Shown piece by piece: positions 19,867 through 34,207 of a DNA stretch of 64,000 nucleotides. Origin of the DNA: Lineus longissimus (lineage: Eukaryota; Nemertea; Pilidiophora; Heteronemertea; Lineidae); the NCBI RefSeq assembly GCF_910592395.1, contig NC_088322.1, positions 13,821,431-13,885,430 on the forward strand, given 5' to 3'. The notes below the pieces were generated by a model. It was not told where the DNA came from and did not search any database. It saw only the letters and a list, made by a program, of their open reading frames with translations. How positions within the stretch are numbered: the stretch's first letter is position 1; each line of letters starts with the position of its first letter. Made by a program: the position numbers and the translations under genes.

Positions 19867-22800
19867 TCAAACTGGTCGCATCAAGCAGTAAAGTTCAAAG
19901 CGGTCGTCGGCAGGGAGCGACACCTTGGGGAGGAAATAGTTCACATTTGAGGTCAGGCAGGTCTTGCTGGCGTCGGTGAAGGAGGCTGACGCGCACTGAG
20001 AGTCCCTGGCACAGAAGTCCATGCACTTGATTATGGTCGGGGTGTCTGTGTGCGTCGTCAGAATGCTTCCAGATGGAATCTTCGCTTTTGAGTGGAATTC
20101 AAACGTGGCGCCTGAAATGGAGAGAATTTGTAATAAAGAGGAACGTGTGTTCAGCCGCCCTTCCGAAGCGAAGGTAGTTGTGACTCGAGACGAATGATAG
20201 ACACTCTGAACCTGAATTGAAAGCTAGTACTATAGGCTACGGCTTCTTTGGACAGGCCGATGAAGCTGTCTAGCGTGGAGGAAAATATGAAGAACACAAG
20301 TGAACGGGAAGTGCACGTGTTGTACGATGTGCAAACGGTCGCTTCAGGCAAGGACCTAAACATTGTACAATATGTTTAGGTCTGTGTTGCTGGGGTTGAC
20401 CTACCTTGTCCCCCATTGTTGTTATTATCACAGAAGGTCTTTGCTCTCTTCATGTCGTCTGCTGTCAGACCCCGGTCGAATAACATGACACAGCTCATCG
20501 ATGCGTTCAGAGACGCTGAACGTACTTGTTTACCGAAGTTTACAAGGCTCGCGGAGGTATCTGGCGCAGCGCTCGTGCTTTCCAGCTGCGTCTCCGGGGT
20601 GAACCCATCCAAATAACCAATCACATTTCTTGACGATTTGTCGTATGATACGCCAAAGAACATCCAAACACCGTGAGAGAATTTCATATCAAAGTCATGT
20701 CCTGGAGTACCTCTCCCGATTATGCTAATGTGGAGAGTCATTTTGGGCCACACCCAGACCAGCGATCCGAACGACAAGCCCTTCCCCGGCCACTCCATAA
20801 TCGGCGCCTGAGTCCCTGAGAGCAGTTTCAAGTACCCCGTGAGTGTGAACCCGTCACGCTTGCTCAAGTCCATGGTTGTCGATTTCCCCACGCTGAAATA
20901 GGACGAGGAGTTGCCGGAAAAGCGAATAGCGCTCCTGGGTCTTTGGGTCGGTCCGTCGGTGAATGTGACTCCATGGAGGGTGGCATGGTTGTCGTTGCCC
21001 GAGAGGTCATCTCCCTTCGCTTCAGCCGTCAAGGGCCAGTAGCCGACAGGAACGGGGTTGAACACAGCTGTCAAAAAAGAACAATGAGTTTATTAGAGCG
21101 CTGTATAGGAGCGAGGTGGTAGTCCATCGAAATAGGCTTCGATCCGCTATACGCTGGACTTTTAGTAGGGCGGGCCGGATTTTGTTTCCCTGAACCTTTC
21201 GGGCAGTACAGTGACCATTTCTACACAGGTTCTCAGCCAATCAGAATCCGATAAATCTGTGTCGTCATCGGGGCATCATCATTAAACTGTGGTTGGATCT
21301 TGAAGATGGACTATTGTTATAGCCCTTTCTGTAGGTATGTTGTAGGCAGCATAACTCAAATATCTAAAATCTAAATAACAAGGGAAAAGAAACGCATTTT
21401 AAAAATAAAATATAAAGAAGAAAAAGAAAAATGTTGTCCACAACCGGATTCGAACTCGCGATCTTTGAATCAAACATCGTATTCTGCCATTTCTGACGAG
21501 CGACCTACCAACTGCTCTAAAGTTTCTAAGGCTTCTGACGTCATGCATTTGTCGAAATCTGATTGGCTGAAAGTCCCTGTACAAATATACACTATAGTGC
21601 CCCAAAAGTTTAGGAAAAAAAACACAGAATGATTTTCCCTCACACAATGGATACACAATAGAATTCTAAAACGACCTCGCACGTTCGGCACCGGCACATA
21701 TGGTCAGTGATGATGGAGAGTGGTAGCCGGTACATATACAGTACGGTTCACTCGCAATTCAATGTGCTCATGACGTGACGAGTCTTTCAAAACAATATTG
21801 ATTGACTGTGACACTGCTGACCTCGTTTTTAAAAACTTTTTAAAAAGGCCATTTAAACGTTAAATCAACTGCAAACATAATTTTTTATATCACTGAGGTA
21901 TATGGATGGATACGATATGTTGAGAAAAATATGTACAACTATCGAAATATACGATTATTTGGAACTATATATATTTAGGCCAATCACTTTGCCACCTGCG
22001 CGACCTTGTCACAATTGCGGCGCTCTTTTGCATATCGCATATAAGAGGCGAATGAAAGCCTTGTCAGTTCAGCGCTAAGAGTGTTTGACTGTGGATCGGC
22101 TGGTCACGGGTTCGGCTCCCGCTGAATCTGCCACAGTATCTCTTTTTCTCATTTTCCTTATCTTGTTGTCTAATCCTCCATGAACAGATGTAAATTTTTT
22201 CATCATTACCATTTTCATACCCCGCACCCAAACTTTTCAAACTGCAGCACATACTGATTCCGGGCGTTCGAGTACATGTACTACCGAGTTCGAATCGGCA
22301 GCTGATATTTTCTAGGCTACATTGGGGCAAAGAGGTATTAGTGTCGGACCTTGACTTTTCCAATTAGTCAAAGGGTATCCTGAGCTTCAGGCTTTTTATA
22401 CCCCTTCGTCATATCGAGAGGGATATCAAAAACCACTGGTGCCTGGATGGTTAATATGCTGCCCGTGAGGGAATATCTAGAAAAAGATCGCGTTCCTATT
22501 TCAAAATCGACCGAAATTCTGTTAGTTGATATCATTTAAAATCAAGCCCAAAATGTCTACTTTAATTGACATCTTGTCATCCAGCTTGAGGCTTGCATGG
22601 GTACGACCATAATTAGTCAGTGTAATTATTCGGCAATTTTGTGTAGCTGACTCAGCAACTAATGAGGTAATCCCTGTCAATCAATAAACAAAAACCCTTA
22701 TACTAAATAGATCTCAGATTTACCATGCTCATCATGATTTTCCCTTTAAATTCCTTGGCAGAAGTGCTTACAAATACCTCACCTAAGCTTGCACAATTTA

Positions 22801-25800
22801 ATTAAATAATGGATTTTCTCACAAAGAGTGCGTACAAGCCAATCAACGTTTGACTCAAAACAACTATAATTTATTGCCGGCAGGTCCTCCATCAATGTGG
22901 CAACAACAGAAAAAATTCTCAACGAATTGGTGATCTGAAGCTTGTGTGAAATAAACACACAAGGTTCATATAACCATAGCCTGGTTATTACAGGCGAAGA
23001 AAATCTCCACTCAAACATGAAAACCTCTTTGATTCAACGGTTAGGATGCTGGACTTTCTGCCAGGTGGTCACGGATTCGACTCCCCGTGTATCCAGAAAA
23101 AAACGTTTCTCTTCATTTACTTTCTTTATTCATTCATGTACGTGTATATACATACGATATGCTGAGAAAAATCTGTACAACTGTCGAAATATACGATTAC
23201 TTGGAACTATTTCGGCTAATCACTTTGCCACCCTGTCACTATTGTGGCGCGCTCGTTTGCATACCGCATATAAGAGGCGAATAAAATCTCCATTTCAACA
23301 TGCAAGCCTTGACGGTTCAGCGCTGAAGGTGTTTGACTGTGGATCGTCTGGTCACGGGTTCGAGACCCGGTGAATCTGCCGAATTTTTTTATATTTTTTT
23401 CTTCTTCCTTGTCTTGTCATCTGATCATCAATGTACAGATGTAAACATTTTCATTATCATCATTATCATACCCCGCACTCAAACTTTTCAAACTCCAGCA
23501 CATACTGATTCCGGGCGTTCGAGTACATGAATTATGAGGTAGATGTATTGTTTCAATCATCGCAAATCTGCCTAAAACGGCAAGTTTTCTCAGGTACGGG
23601 TACGGCAGTGGCGTGCGTCTTTTTCATTGAAACGACCTCGCACGGCCGGCACCGACATATATCGTCGTTGATGATGGAAAGAGCGGTAGCCGGTACATAT
23701 TGAGCACGGTTCACTAGCAGTTCAATGTGCTCATGACGTGACGAGAGCAAATCTCACGGGTGGGGCGGAAATTCGCCATATTGCTGACATCATCGGCGCC
23801 AACAACTGTTTCTTTTGACCCTGCCGGAGTCTTTCAAAACAATAAATGATTGTGTCTGACCCTGCTGACCTCGATTTTGAAAAACTTTTTAAAAAAGGTC
23901 ATTCAAACGTTAAATCAACTGCAAAGATAATCTTTTATATCACTGAGGTATATACATACGATATGTTGAGAAAAATCTGTACAACTATCGAAATATACGA
24001 TTACTTGGAACTATTTCGGCTAATCACTTTGCCACCTGCGCGACCTTGTCACTATTGTGGCGCGCTCGTTTGCATACCGCATATAAGAGGCGAATAAAAT
24101 CTCCATTTCAACATGCAAGCCTTAACGGTTCAGCGCTGAAGGTGTTTGACTGTGGATCGGCTGGTCACGGGTTCGACCCCCGGTGAATCTGCCGATTTTT
24201 TTTGGATTTTTTTCTTCTTCCTTGTCTTGTTATCTAATCATCCATGTACAGATGTAAACATTTTTATTATCATCATTATCATACCCTGCAACCAAACTTT
24301 TCAAACTCCATCACATACTGATTCCGGGCGTTCGAGTACATGAATTATGAGGTAGATGTATTGTTTCAATCATCGCAAATCTGCCTAAAACGCGAGTTTT
24401 CTCAGGTACGGGTACGGCAGTGGCGTGCGTCTTTTTCATTGAAACGACCTCGCACGGCCGGTGTAATGTTTTTGAGTGTTTCCCCTCATTGTTTGGGAAC
24501 GCTCAAAAATAGATTGACAAGTTTTTCTGTGTATCCCCCCTATTGAAAAGTCGTGGTCTCTCTAGCTGCCTATTGTTTGGAAACACTGACACATGGAAAC
24601 AACCACAGATGTTACACCGGCACCGACATATATCGTCGTTGATGATGGAGAGAGCGGTAGCCGGTACATATTGAGCACGGTTCACTAGCAGTTCAATGTG
24701 CTCATGACGTGACGAGAGCAAATCTCACGGGTGGGGCGGAAATTCGCCATATTGCTGACATCATCGGCGCCAACAACTATTTCTTTTGACCCTGCCGGAG
24801 TCTGTCAAAACAATAAATGATTGTGTCTGACCCTGTTGACCACGATTTTGAAAAACTTTTTAAAAAAGGTCATTCAAACGTTAAATCAACTGCAAAGATA
24901 ATCTTTTATATCACTGAGGTATATACATACGATATGTTGAGAAAAATCTGTACAACTATCGAAATATACGATTACTTGGAACTATTTCGGCTAATCACTT
25001 TGCCACCTGCGCGACCTTGTCACTATTGTGGCGCGCTCGTTTGCATACCGCATATAAGAGGCGAACAAAATCTCCATTTCAACATGCAAGCCTTGACGGT
25101 TCAGCGCTAAAGGTGTTTGACTGTGGATCGGCTGGTCACGGGTTCGACCCCCGGTGAATCTCCAAAAAAAATTCCTTTTTTCTTCTTCCTTGTCTTGTTA
25201 TCTAATCATCCATGTACAGATGTAAACATTTTCATTATCATCATTATCATAACCCCGCACCCAAACTTTTCAAACTCCATCACATACTGATTCCGGGCGT
25301 TCGAGTACATGAATTATGAGGTAGATGTATTTTTTCAATCATCGCAAATCTGCCTAAAACAGCACTAGTTTTCTCAGGTACGGGTACGGCAGTGGCGTGC
25401 GTCTTTTTCATTGAAACGACCTCGCACGGCCGGCACCGACATATATTGTCGTTGATGATGGAGAGAGCGGTATATCCGGTACATATTGAGCACGGTTCAC
25501 TGGCAGTTCAATGTGCTCATGACGTGACGAGAGCAAATCTCACGGGTGGGGCGGAAATTCGCCATATTGCTGACATCATCGGCGCTAACAACTGTTTCTT
25601 TTGACCCTGCCGGAGTCTTTCAAAACAATAAATGATTGTGTCTGACCCTGCTGACCTCGATTTTGAAAAACTTTTTAAAAAAGGTCATTTAAACCTTAAA
25701 TCAACTGCAAAGATAATCTTTTATATCACTGAGGTACATGTACATATAGTATTATTAGCATTATCAGTATCATTATTATCAATATCACTTTTATCTTGAA

Positions 25801-26054
25801 ACCTTCTGAACCCGAACTTTATAAACTGAAGAACACACACTGATTTCAGACTGCAACGAAGATCTCACCAAAACTGATTGTAACTGACGAATTTCCTAGA
25901 CATGTCCAAAACCACCTCACAACACTTGCAGGAATCGTTATTAGTGAAGTTTGTACATTCTTTACAAAAACAATAATATCTTGTACTTACCGACGGTAGT
26001 GTTTCCAGCAAGAAGCAGAAGAGCCCATTTTAGAAGGACTATTTTTACGGCCAT
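19867..26054 (-). CDS. LPc: secreted LamG-PAN protein (3 exons)
   Basis: The exons are 26054-25991 (signal peptide ending in TTVG), 21067-20405 (LamG) and 20111-19867 (PAN with TGA). The 64+663+245 nt join to exactly 324 codons, 323 aa. Splice sites are GT-AG: GTAAGT after the signal exon, TTTTTTGACAG before LamG, GTAGGT after it, CCATTTCAG before PAN. It has private changes from its neighbours: NPVPVGYW, DLSGNDNHATL, PGKGLSF and GHDFDMKF. The frame running upstream of the LamG exon in other copies is broken here by one extra A, while the exon itself stays open, which supports the splice model. No AATAAA was noticed just past the stop. Confidence 0.83.
21434..21519 (-). repeat. tRNA-like SINE head (unit 2)
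   Basis: Same A- and B-box motifs, with one change (GCGATC for GCGACC on the + strand) beside the B box. Confidence 0.6.
21653..22140 (+). repeat. Diverged subrepeat S' (unit 2)
   Basis: Orthologous to 12414-12905. The head reads AGCGCTAAGAGTGTTTG here. It lies in the LPc first intron. Confidence 0.7.
23030..23094 (+). repeat. tRNA-Glu-like SINE head (unit 3)
   Basis: Same element with CGGTTAGGATG, the form closest to tRNA-Glu. Confidence 0.5.
23130..25745 (+). repeat. Subrepeat S array, three copies (unit 3)
   Basis: Heads start at 23314, 24127 and 25098. The spacing is 813 and 971, the latter including a 155-bp MITE at 24462-24616. The array lies to the left of the LPc signal exon, in its first intron. 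Confidence 0.85.
24462..24616. mobile_element. MITE with CCGG target duplication (unit 3)
   Basis: Same element at the same site in the S repeat, with one internal repeat fewer (155 bp). Confidence 0.75.
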
Positions 26055-26502
26055 GTTGAACCGATTTTTTCTCGCAAAATAGAGAATTAAAGGATGCAGA
26101 TCCAAATGTTGCTTAACTTGCAATGAAAAGTGATCAAGGAGATTTCGTAATGAAAATGGACGTGCCACTATCACGGAACAACTTCAGAAAATATGAATCC
26201 ATCCGGAACTAACTGGTCGATGTCCACCTACGTTACCGGTATGGATTCTGAATGAATGGATTGTGGCGGGACCAATATGCACGAGTCAATCGAATAGGCC
26301 AAAGAGAACCAAACCACTGTTTATGAGACCCCCGAAAGAGTTCAGATGCAAAAGTCGCTAATTCCTTTTCTAGTCTTCGAGCAAACACAACATTCAGTCA
26401 AAATGGACGATTTTCGATGGGACCTGGCGACTTCTGTCCTAAAAAGTTGTTTTGATATTCAAACGCATTACTTAATTCCTCGCGTGGAACTGTTTTAGCG
26501 GT

Positions 26503-26905
26503 TGTCAATATCACAATAACTAGTTGATACTTCTATTCAGTGGTTTTTATTCACTCTAAATCGATCGGCTTCAGCGCCATTGAAGATCCGCGGCATTAGC
26601 GTCATACACGAGAACATTTAACGTGACCACTATTTATATTCAGCGTGTCTCTAAATAACCACAACACGACATCCCTCCCACTTAATTACTTTAGTAATTA
26701 GATAAAGAAATTCCAAACCAAGAATGTCCTAGTTTTAACTCAACTCAGGTTTGGAGGGGTCGTCTCAAACTCTAAAGATATAATTCAAACTACTTAAACT
26801 CGAAATGGTACGTGAATACTGATTGACTTATGATTGTCCAACTCTAATAACATGAACACTAATAGTCCAGAAAACAGTCAACTCATAATCACTCAAACCC
26901 GTAAC
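26503..26905 (-). mobile_element. LTR-retrotransposon remnant upstream of LPc
   Basis: LTR 26671-26503, same motifs, purine tract intact. Confidence 0.65.
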
Positions 26906-28138
26906 GACCATTTAAAATAGAGAATTAAAGATTGCAGATCCAAATGTTGCTTAACTTGCAATGAAAAAGTGATCAAGTAGATAATGTGAGCATGTCATTT
27001 ATATTGACTGCAGCGGATCATTACTTAATTCCTCGCGTGGGACTGTTTTAGCGGTCGCTTAGCAACCCTTCATATGGTGATGAGTCATCTGCTGCAGTCG
27101 TATAATTATTCATCTTCTGCAACGATTTGTTCGGTCTTTCAAGTGTCGTCTGCTCACACTGACAAATATTTGTTAAACAAAGTGAAGAAACTTTGTTCAG
27201 ATGGTCGAAATGATCAACTTTCGTTCAAATATTTCTTGAGAAAAACCTTAAGTTTGGAGAAAACGTGTATATTCTGGATGTCGTCTGCTCAAGTTGAATG
27301 AGTTGTTGTTGTTCGGCCGGATCTTGGGTCCTATTCGGTTGCTTCTGTCTTTGTTTGACTCTGAACAGATGGCCTCTGGTCAAAGTAAGTAAGACAAGGT
27401 ACTGACAGTCAATGTCACTGTTGGTGATCACAGCTAGGTGATAATTTGTTTCACTTCCTCTGTTTGTACCTAATACGCAGTTCTTTATCTTGCCACCTAC
27501 GTATTACTCTGTAATATGTTTGGTTTTCAATAAAATTTGAATTTGAATTTGATATTCACTACACTCCGGATGCTGTGGATGGATCGTGTCCTTCCCAATA
27601 GGAAGACTATTTTTCAGATGACTGATAGAATGCCCCAGGAGTCTGGGATGGATTGTAGGAGTCTAGGAACAATCGAACAAAAGAACCCATATATACTGGT
27701 GTTGTGCGTCAGACATTCGACTTTGATATACAATTAAGTTAACGTGTCTTAAAGCTGTCCAAAATACAAATGGTAATCAATAAGATCTCACAGGGTTGTA
27801 AAAAGGTGCGATGACGGGAACTAGGCTGAATATGACGTGCCACGCTATCCCGCGCCAACCGGAAGTAGTCGTCATTCCATGTTGGGCACAGAGGCGGACA
27901 CAAGTCCTCCATCATAGGGTCAGTTCTTAATGCACCTCTCTGCGTCCTCTGTCATTTTTCAACATGGCAAAACTCAGGGCTGAGTGGTTCAAAAAGCACG
28001 TATTAAAGCTTAACGGCACCGTTAGGTCTTGGTGGGATGAACTGAAAGAGATAACGTCCTTAAGGTTACTTAATTCAACTAAACCGTTTAGTAGGGATAA
28101 CGTGATTTTTGTTCTATTGAACAAACGGCCTCTGCTGA

Positions 28139-31100
28139 TCAAACTGGTCGCATCAAGCAGTAAAGTTCAAAGCGGTCGTCGGCAGGGAGCGACACCTTGG
28201 GGAGGAAATAGTTCACATTTGAGGTCAGGCAGGTCTTGCTGGCGTCGGTGAAGGAGGCTGACGCGCACTGAGAGTCCCTGGCACAGAAGTCCATGCACTT
28301 GATTATGGTCGGGGTGTCTGTGTGCGTCGTCAGAATGCTTCCAGATGGAATCTTCGCTTTTGAGTGGAATACAAACGTGGCGCCTGAAATGGAGAGAATT
28401 TGTAATAAAGAGGAACGTGTGTTCAGCCGCCCTTCCGAAGCGAAGGTAGTTGTGACTCGAGACGAATGATAGACACTCTGAACCTGAATTGAAAGCTAGT
28501 ACTATAGGCTACGGCTTCTTTGGACAGGCCGATGAAGCTGTCTAGCGTGGAGGAAAATATGAAGAACACAAGTGAACGGGAAGTGCACGTGTTGTACGAT
28601 GTGCAAACGGTCGCTTCAGGCAAGGACCTAAACATTGTACAATATGTTTAGGTCTGTGTTGCTGGGGTTGACCTACCTTGCCCCCCATTGTTGTTATTAT
28701 CACAGAAGGTCTTTGCTCTCTTCATGTCGTCTGCTGTCAGACCCCGGTCGAATAACATGACGCAGCTCATCGATGCGTTCAGAGACGCTGAACGTACTTG
28801 TTTACCGAAGTTTACAAGGCTCGCGGAGGTATCTGGCGCAGCGCTCGTGCTTTCCAGCTGCGTCTCCGGGGTGAACCCATCCAAATAACCAATCACATTT
28901 CTTGACGATTTGTCGTATGATACGCCAAAGAACATCCAAACACCGTGAGAGAATTTCATATCAAAGACATGTCCTGGAGTACCTCTCCCGATTATGCTAA
29001 TGTGGAGAGTCATTTTGGGCCACACCCAGACCAGCGATCCGAACGACAAGCTCTTCCCCGGCCACTCCATAATCGGCGCCTGAGTCCCTGAGAGCAGTTT
29101 CAAGTACCCCGTGAGTGTGAACCCGTCACGCTTGCTCAAGTCCATGGTTGTCGATTTCCCCACGCTGAAATAGGACGAGGAGTTGCCGGAAAAGCGAATA
29201 GCGCTCCTGGGTCTTTGGGTCGGTCCGTCGGTGAATGTGACTCCATGGAGGGTGGCATGGTTGTCCTTGCCCGAGAGGTCATCTCCCTTCGCTTCAGCCG
29301 TCAAGGGCCAGTAGCCGACAGGGGCGGGGTTGAACACAGCTGTCAAAAAGAACAATGAGTTTATTAGAGCGCTGTATAGGAGCGAGGTGGTAGCCCATCG
29401 AAATAGGCTTCGATCCGCTATACGCTGGACTTTAAGTAGGGCGGGCCGGATTTTGTTTCCCTGAACCTTTCGGGCAGTACAGTGACCATTTCTACACAGG
29501 TTCTCAGCCAATCAGAATCCGATAAATCTGTGTCGTCATCGGGGCATCATCATTAAACTGTGGTTGGATCTTGAAGATGGACTATTGTTATAGCCCTTTC
29601 TGTAGGTATGTTGTAGCAGCATAACTCAGATATCTAAAATCTAAATAACAAGGGAAAAGAAACGCATTTTAAAAATAAAATATAAAGAAGAAAAAGAAAA
29701 ATGTTGTCCACAACCGGATTCGAACTCGCGACCTTTGAATCAAACATCGTATTCTGCCATTTCTGACGAGCGACCTACCAACTGCTCTAAAGTTTCTAAG
29801 GCTTCTGACGTCATGCATTTGTCGAAATCTGATTAGCTGAAAGTCCCTGTACAAATATACACTATAGTGCCCCAAAAGTTTAGGAAAAAAAACACAGAAT
29901 GATTTTCCCTCACACAATGGATACACAATAGAATTCTAAAACGACCTCGCACGTCCGGCACCGGCACATATGGTCAGTGATGATGGAGAGTGGTAGCCGG
30001 TACATATACAGTACGGTTCACTCGCAATTCAATGTGCTCATGACGTGACGAGTCTTTCAAAACAATATTGATTGACTGTGACACTGCTGACCTCGTTTTT
30101 AAAAACATTTTAAAAAGGCCATTTAAACGTTAAATCAACTGCAAACATAATTTTTTATATCACTGAGGTATATGGATGGATACGATATGTTGAGAAAAAT
30201 ATGTACAACTATCGAAATATACGATTATTTGGAACTATATATATTTAGGCCAATCACTTTGCCACCCGCGCGACCTTGTCACAATTGCGGCGCTCTTTTG
30301 CATATCGCATATAAGAGGCGAATGAAAGCCTTGTCAGTTCAGCGCTAAGAGTGTTTGACTGTGGATCGGCTGGTCACGGGTTCGGCTCCCGCTGAATCTG
30401 CCACAGTATATCTTTTTCTCATTTTCCTTATCTTGTTATCTAATCCTCCATGAACAGATGTAAATTTTTTCATCATTACCATTTTCATACCCCGCACCCA
30501 AACTTTTCAAACTGCAGCACATACTGATTCCGGGCGTTCGAGTACATGTACTACCGAGTTCGAATCGGCAGCTGATATTTTCTAGGCTACATTGGGGCAA
30601 AGAGGTATTAGTGTCGGACCTTGACTTTTCCAATTAGTCAAATGGTATCCTGAGCTTCAGGCTTTTTATACCCCTTCGTCATATCGAGAGGGATATCAAA
30701 AACCACTGGTGCCTGGATGGTTAATATGCTGCCCGTGAGGGAATATCTAGAAAAAGATCGCGTTCCTATTTCAAAATCGACCGAAATTCTGTTAGTTGAT
30801 ATCATTTAAAATCAAGCCCAAAATGTCTACTTTAATTGACATCTTGTCATCCAGCATGAGGCTTGCATGGGTACGACCAAAATTAGTCAGTGTAATTATT
30901 CGGCAATTTTGTGTAGCTGACTCAGCAATTAATGAGGTAATCCCTGTCAATCAATAAACAAACAAAAACCCTTATACTAAAAAGATCTCAGATTTACCAT
31001 CATGATGCTGATCATGATTTTCCCTTTAAATTCCATGGCAGAAGTGCTTACAAATAACTCACCTAAGCTTGCACAATTTAATTAAATAATGGATTTCCTC

Positions 31101-33356
31101 ACAAAAATGAGTGCGAACAAGCCAGTCAACATTTGATAAAAAAGAACTATAATTTATTGCCGGCAGGTCCTCCATCAATGTGGCACCAACAGAAAAAATT
31201 CTCAACGAATTGGTGATCTGAAGCGTGTGTGAAATAAACACACAAGGTTCATATCACCATAGCCTGGCTATCACAGGCGAAGATAATCTCCACTCAAACA
31301 TGAAAACCTCTTTGATTCAACGGTCAGGATGCTGGACTTTCTGCCAGGTGGTCACGGATTCGACTCCCCGTGTATCCAGAAAAAAACGTTTCTCTTCATT
31401 TACTTTCTTTATTCATTCATGTACGTGTATATACATACGATATGCTGAGAAAAATCTGTACAACTATCGAAATATACGATTACTTGGAACTATTTCGGCT
31501 AATCACTTTGCCACCCTGTCACTATTGTGGCGCGCTCGTTTGCATACCGCATATAAGAGGCGAATAAAATCTCCATTTCAACATGCAAGCCTTGACGGTT
31601 CAGCGCTGAAGGTGTTTGACTGTGGATCGGCTGGTCACGGGTTCGACCCCCGGTGAATCTGCCGAATTTTTTTATATTTTTTTCTTCTTCCTTGTCTTGT
31701 CATCTGATCATCAATGTACAGATGTAAACATTTTCATTATCATCATTATCATACCCCGCACTCAAACTTTTCAAACTCCAGCACATACTGATTCCGGGCG
31801 TTCGAGTACATGAATTATGAGGTAGATGTATTGTTTCAATCATCGCAAATCTGCCTAAAACGGCAAGTTTTCTCAGGTACGGGTACGGCAGTGGCGTGCG
31901 TCTTTTTCATTGAAACGACCTCGCACGGCCGGCACCGACATATATCGTCGTTGATGATGGAGAGAGCGGTAGCCGGTACATATTGAGCACGGTTCACTAG
32001 CAGTTCAATGTGCTCATGACGTGACGAGAGCAAATCTCACGGGTGGGGCGGAAATTCGCCATATTGCTGACATCATCGGCGCCAACAACTGTTTCTTTTG
32101 ACCCTGCCGGAGTCTTTCAAAACAATAAATGATTGTGTCTGACCCTGCTGACCTCGATTTTGAAAAACTTTTTAAAAAAGGTCATTCAAACGTTAAATCA
32201 ACTGCAAAGATAATCTTTTATATCACTGAGGTATATACATACGATATGTTGAGAAAAACCTGTACAACTATCGAAATATACGATTACTTGGAACTATTTC
32301 GGCTAATCACTTTGCCACCCTGTCACTATTGTGGCGCGCTCGTTTGCATACCGCATATAAGAGGCGAACAAAATCTCCATTTCAACATGCAAGCCTTGAC
32401 GGTTCAGCGCTAAAGGTGTTTGACTGTGGATCGGCTGGTCACGGGTTCGACCCCCGGTGAATCTCCAAAAAAATTCCTTTTTTCTTCTTCCTTGTCTTGT
32501 TATCTAATCATCCATGTACAGATGTAAACATTTTCATTATCATCATTATCATAACCCCGCACCCAAACTTTTCAAACTCCATCACATACTGATTCCGGGC
32601 GTTCGAGTACATGAATTATGAGGTAGATGTATTTTTTCAATCATCGCAAATCTGCCTAAAACAGCACTAGTTTTCTCAGGTACGGGTACGGCAGTGGCGT
32701 GCGTCTTTTTCATTGAAACGACCTCGCACGGCCGGCACCGACATATATCGTCGTTGATGATGGAGAGAGCGGTATATCCGGTACATATTGAGCACGGTTC
32801 ACTGGCAGTTCAATGTGCTCATGACGTGACGAGAGCAAATCTCACGGTTGGGGCGGAAATTCGCCATATTGCTGACATCATCGGCGCCAACAACTGTTTC
32901 TTTTGACCCTGCCGGAGTCTTTCAAAACAATAAATGATTGTGTCTGACCCTGCTGACCTCGATTTTGAAAAACTTTTTAAAAAAGGTCATTCAAACCTTA
33001 AATCAACTGCAAAGATAATCTTTTATATCACTGAGGTACATGTACATATAGTATTATTAGCATTATCAGTATCATTATTATCAATATCACTTTTATCTTG
33101 AAACCTTCTGAACCCGAACTTTATAAACTGAAGAACACACACTGATTTCAGACTGCAACGAAGATCTCACCAAAACTGATTGTAACTGACGAATTTCCTA
33201 GACATGTCCAAAACCACCTCACAACACTTGCAGGAATCGTTATTAGTGAAGTTTGTACATTCTTTACAAAAACAATAATATCTTGTACTTACCTGCGGTA
33301 GTGTTTCCAGCAAGAAGCAGAAGAGCCCATTTTAGAAGGACTATTTTTACGGCCAT
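28139..33356 (-). CDS. LPd: secreted LamG-PAN protein (3 exons)
   Basis: The exons are 33356-33293 (signal peptide), 29339-28677 (LamG) and 28383-28139 (PAN, TGA), coding for 323 aa. The LamG protein sequence is identical to that of LPe and to the upstream LamG exon of LPb. The PAN exon has Val where LPb and LPc have Glu (TFVFHSK), shared only with LPe. The first intron is about 4.0 kb and holds two subrepeat copies. The five PAN cysteines plus two in LamG give an odd total, so one may be free or form an intermolecular bond (inference). Confidence 0.83.
29704..29789 (-). repeat. tRNA-like SINE head (unit 3)
   Basis: Same motifs as 10461-10546. Confidence 0.6.
29935..30415 (+). repeat. Diverged subrepeat S' (unit 3)
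   Basis: Same structure, in the LPd first intron. It shares the CCACCCGCGCGACC variant with unit 4. Confidence 0.7.
31313..31377 (+). repeat. tRNA-Glu-like SINE head (unit 4)
   Basis: Same element as in unit 1. Confidence 0.5.
31420..33050 (+). repeat. Subrepeat S array, two copies (unit 4)
   Basis: Heads start at 31597 and 32401. The copy that carries the MITE in units 2, 3 and 5 is absent. Loss by unequal exchange between S copies explains most of the length difference between units 3 and 4. Confidence 0.85.
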
Positions 33357-33804
33357 GTTGAACCGATTTTTTCTCGCAAAATAGAGAATTAAAGGATGCA
33401 GATCCAAATGTTGCTTAACTTGCAATGAAAAGTGATCAAGGAGATTTCGTAATGAAAATGGACGTGCCACTATCACGGAACAACTTCAGAAAATATGAAT
33501 CCATCCGGAACTAACTGGTCGATGTCCACCTACGTTCCCGGTATGGATTCTGAATGAATGGATTGTGGCGGGACCAATATGCACGAGTCAATCGAATAGG
33601 CCAAAGAGAACCAAACCACTGTTTATGAGACCCCCGAAAGAGTTCAGATGCAAAAGTCGCTAATTCCTTTTCTAGTCTTCGAGCAAACACAACATTCAGT
33701 CAAAATGGACGATTTTCGATGGGACCTGGCGACTTCTGTCCTAAAAAGTTGTTTTGATATTCAAACGCATTACTTAATTCCTCGCGTGGAACTGTTTTAG
33801 CGGT

Positions 33805-34207
33805 TGTCAATATCACAATAACTAGTTGATACTTCTATTCAGTGGTTTTTATTCACTCTAAATCGATCGGCTTCAGCGCCATTGAAGATCCGCGGCATTA
33901 GCGTCATACACGAGAACATTTAACGTGACCACTATTTATATTCAGCGTGTCTCTAAATAACCACAACACGACATCCCTCCCACTTAATTACTTTAGTAAT
34001 TAGATAAAGAAATTCCAAACCAAGAATGTCCTAGTTTTAACTCAACTCAGGTTTGGAGGGGTCGTCTCAAACTCTAAAGATATAATTCAAACTACTTAAA
34101 CTCGAAATGGTACGTGAATACTGATTGACTTATGATGGTCCAACTCTAATAACATGAACACTAATAGTCCAGAAAACAGTCAACTCATAATCACTCAAAC
34201 CCGTAAC
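33805..34207 (-). mobile_element. LTR-retrotransposon remnant upstream of LPd
   Basis: LTR 33973-33805, at the 7302-base offset from the LPc copy. Confidence 0.65.

Larger units (their letters stand above)
13217..22455. repeat. Tandem unit 2 (9.24 kb)
   Basis: It starts at the same motif (ATGCTGCCCGTGAGGG) as the other units. It is the longest because it has a 253-bp local duplication (13535-14040), a 670-bp LINE fragment (14452-15120) and three subrepeat copies, one carrying a MITE. It holds the LPb signal exon and the LPc LamG and PAN exons. Confidence 0.9.
22456..30725. repeat. Tandem unit 3 (8.27 kb)
   Basis: It contains three subrepeat copies (one with a MITE), the LPc signal exon, the LTR relic and the LPd LamG and PAN exons. 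From about 25.1 kb onward it is almost identical to unit 4 at a constant offset of 7302 bases. Confidence 0.9.

Noticed and set aside
27964-28251. 95-aa plus-strand ORF with a good ATG context, antisense to the PAN exon
   Set aside because: The frame is broken by one extra T after AAAGCTT in units 1, 2 and 5, so it is not maintained.
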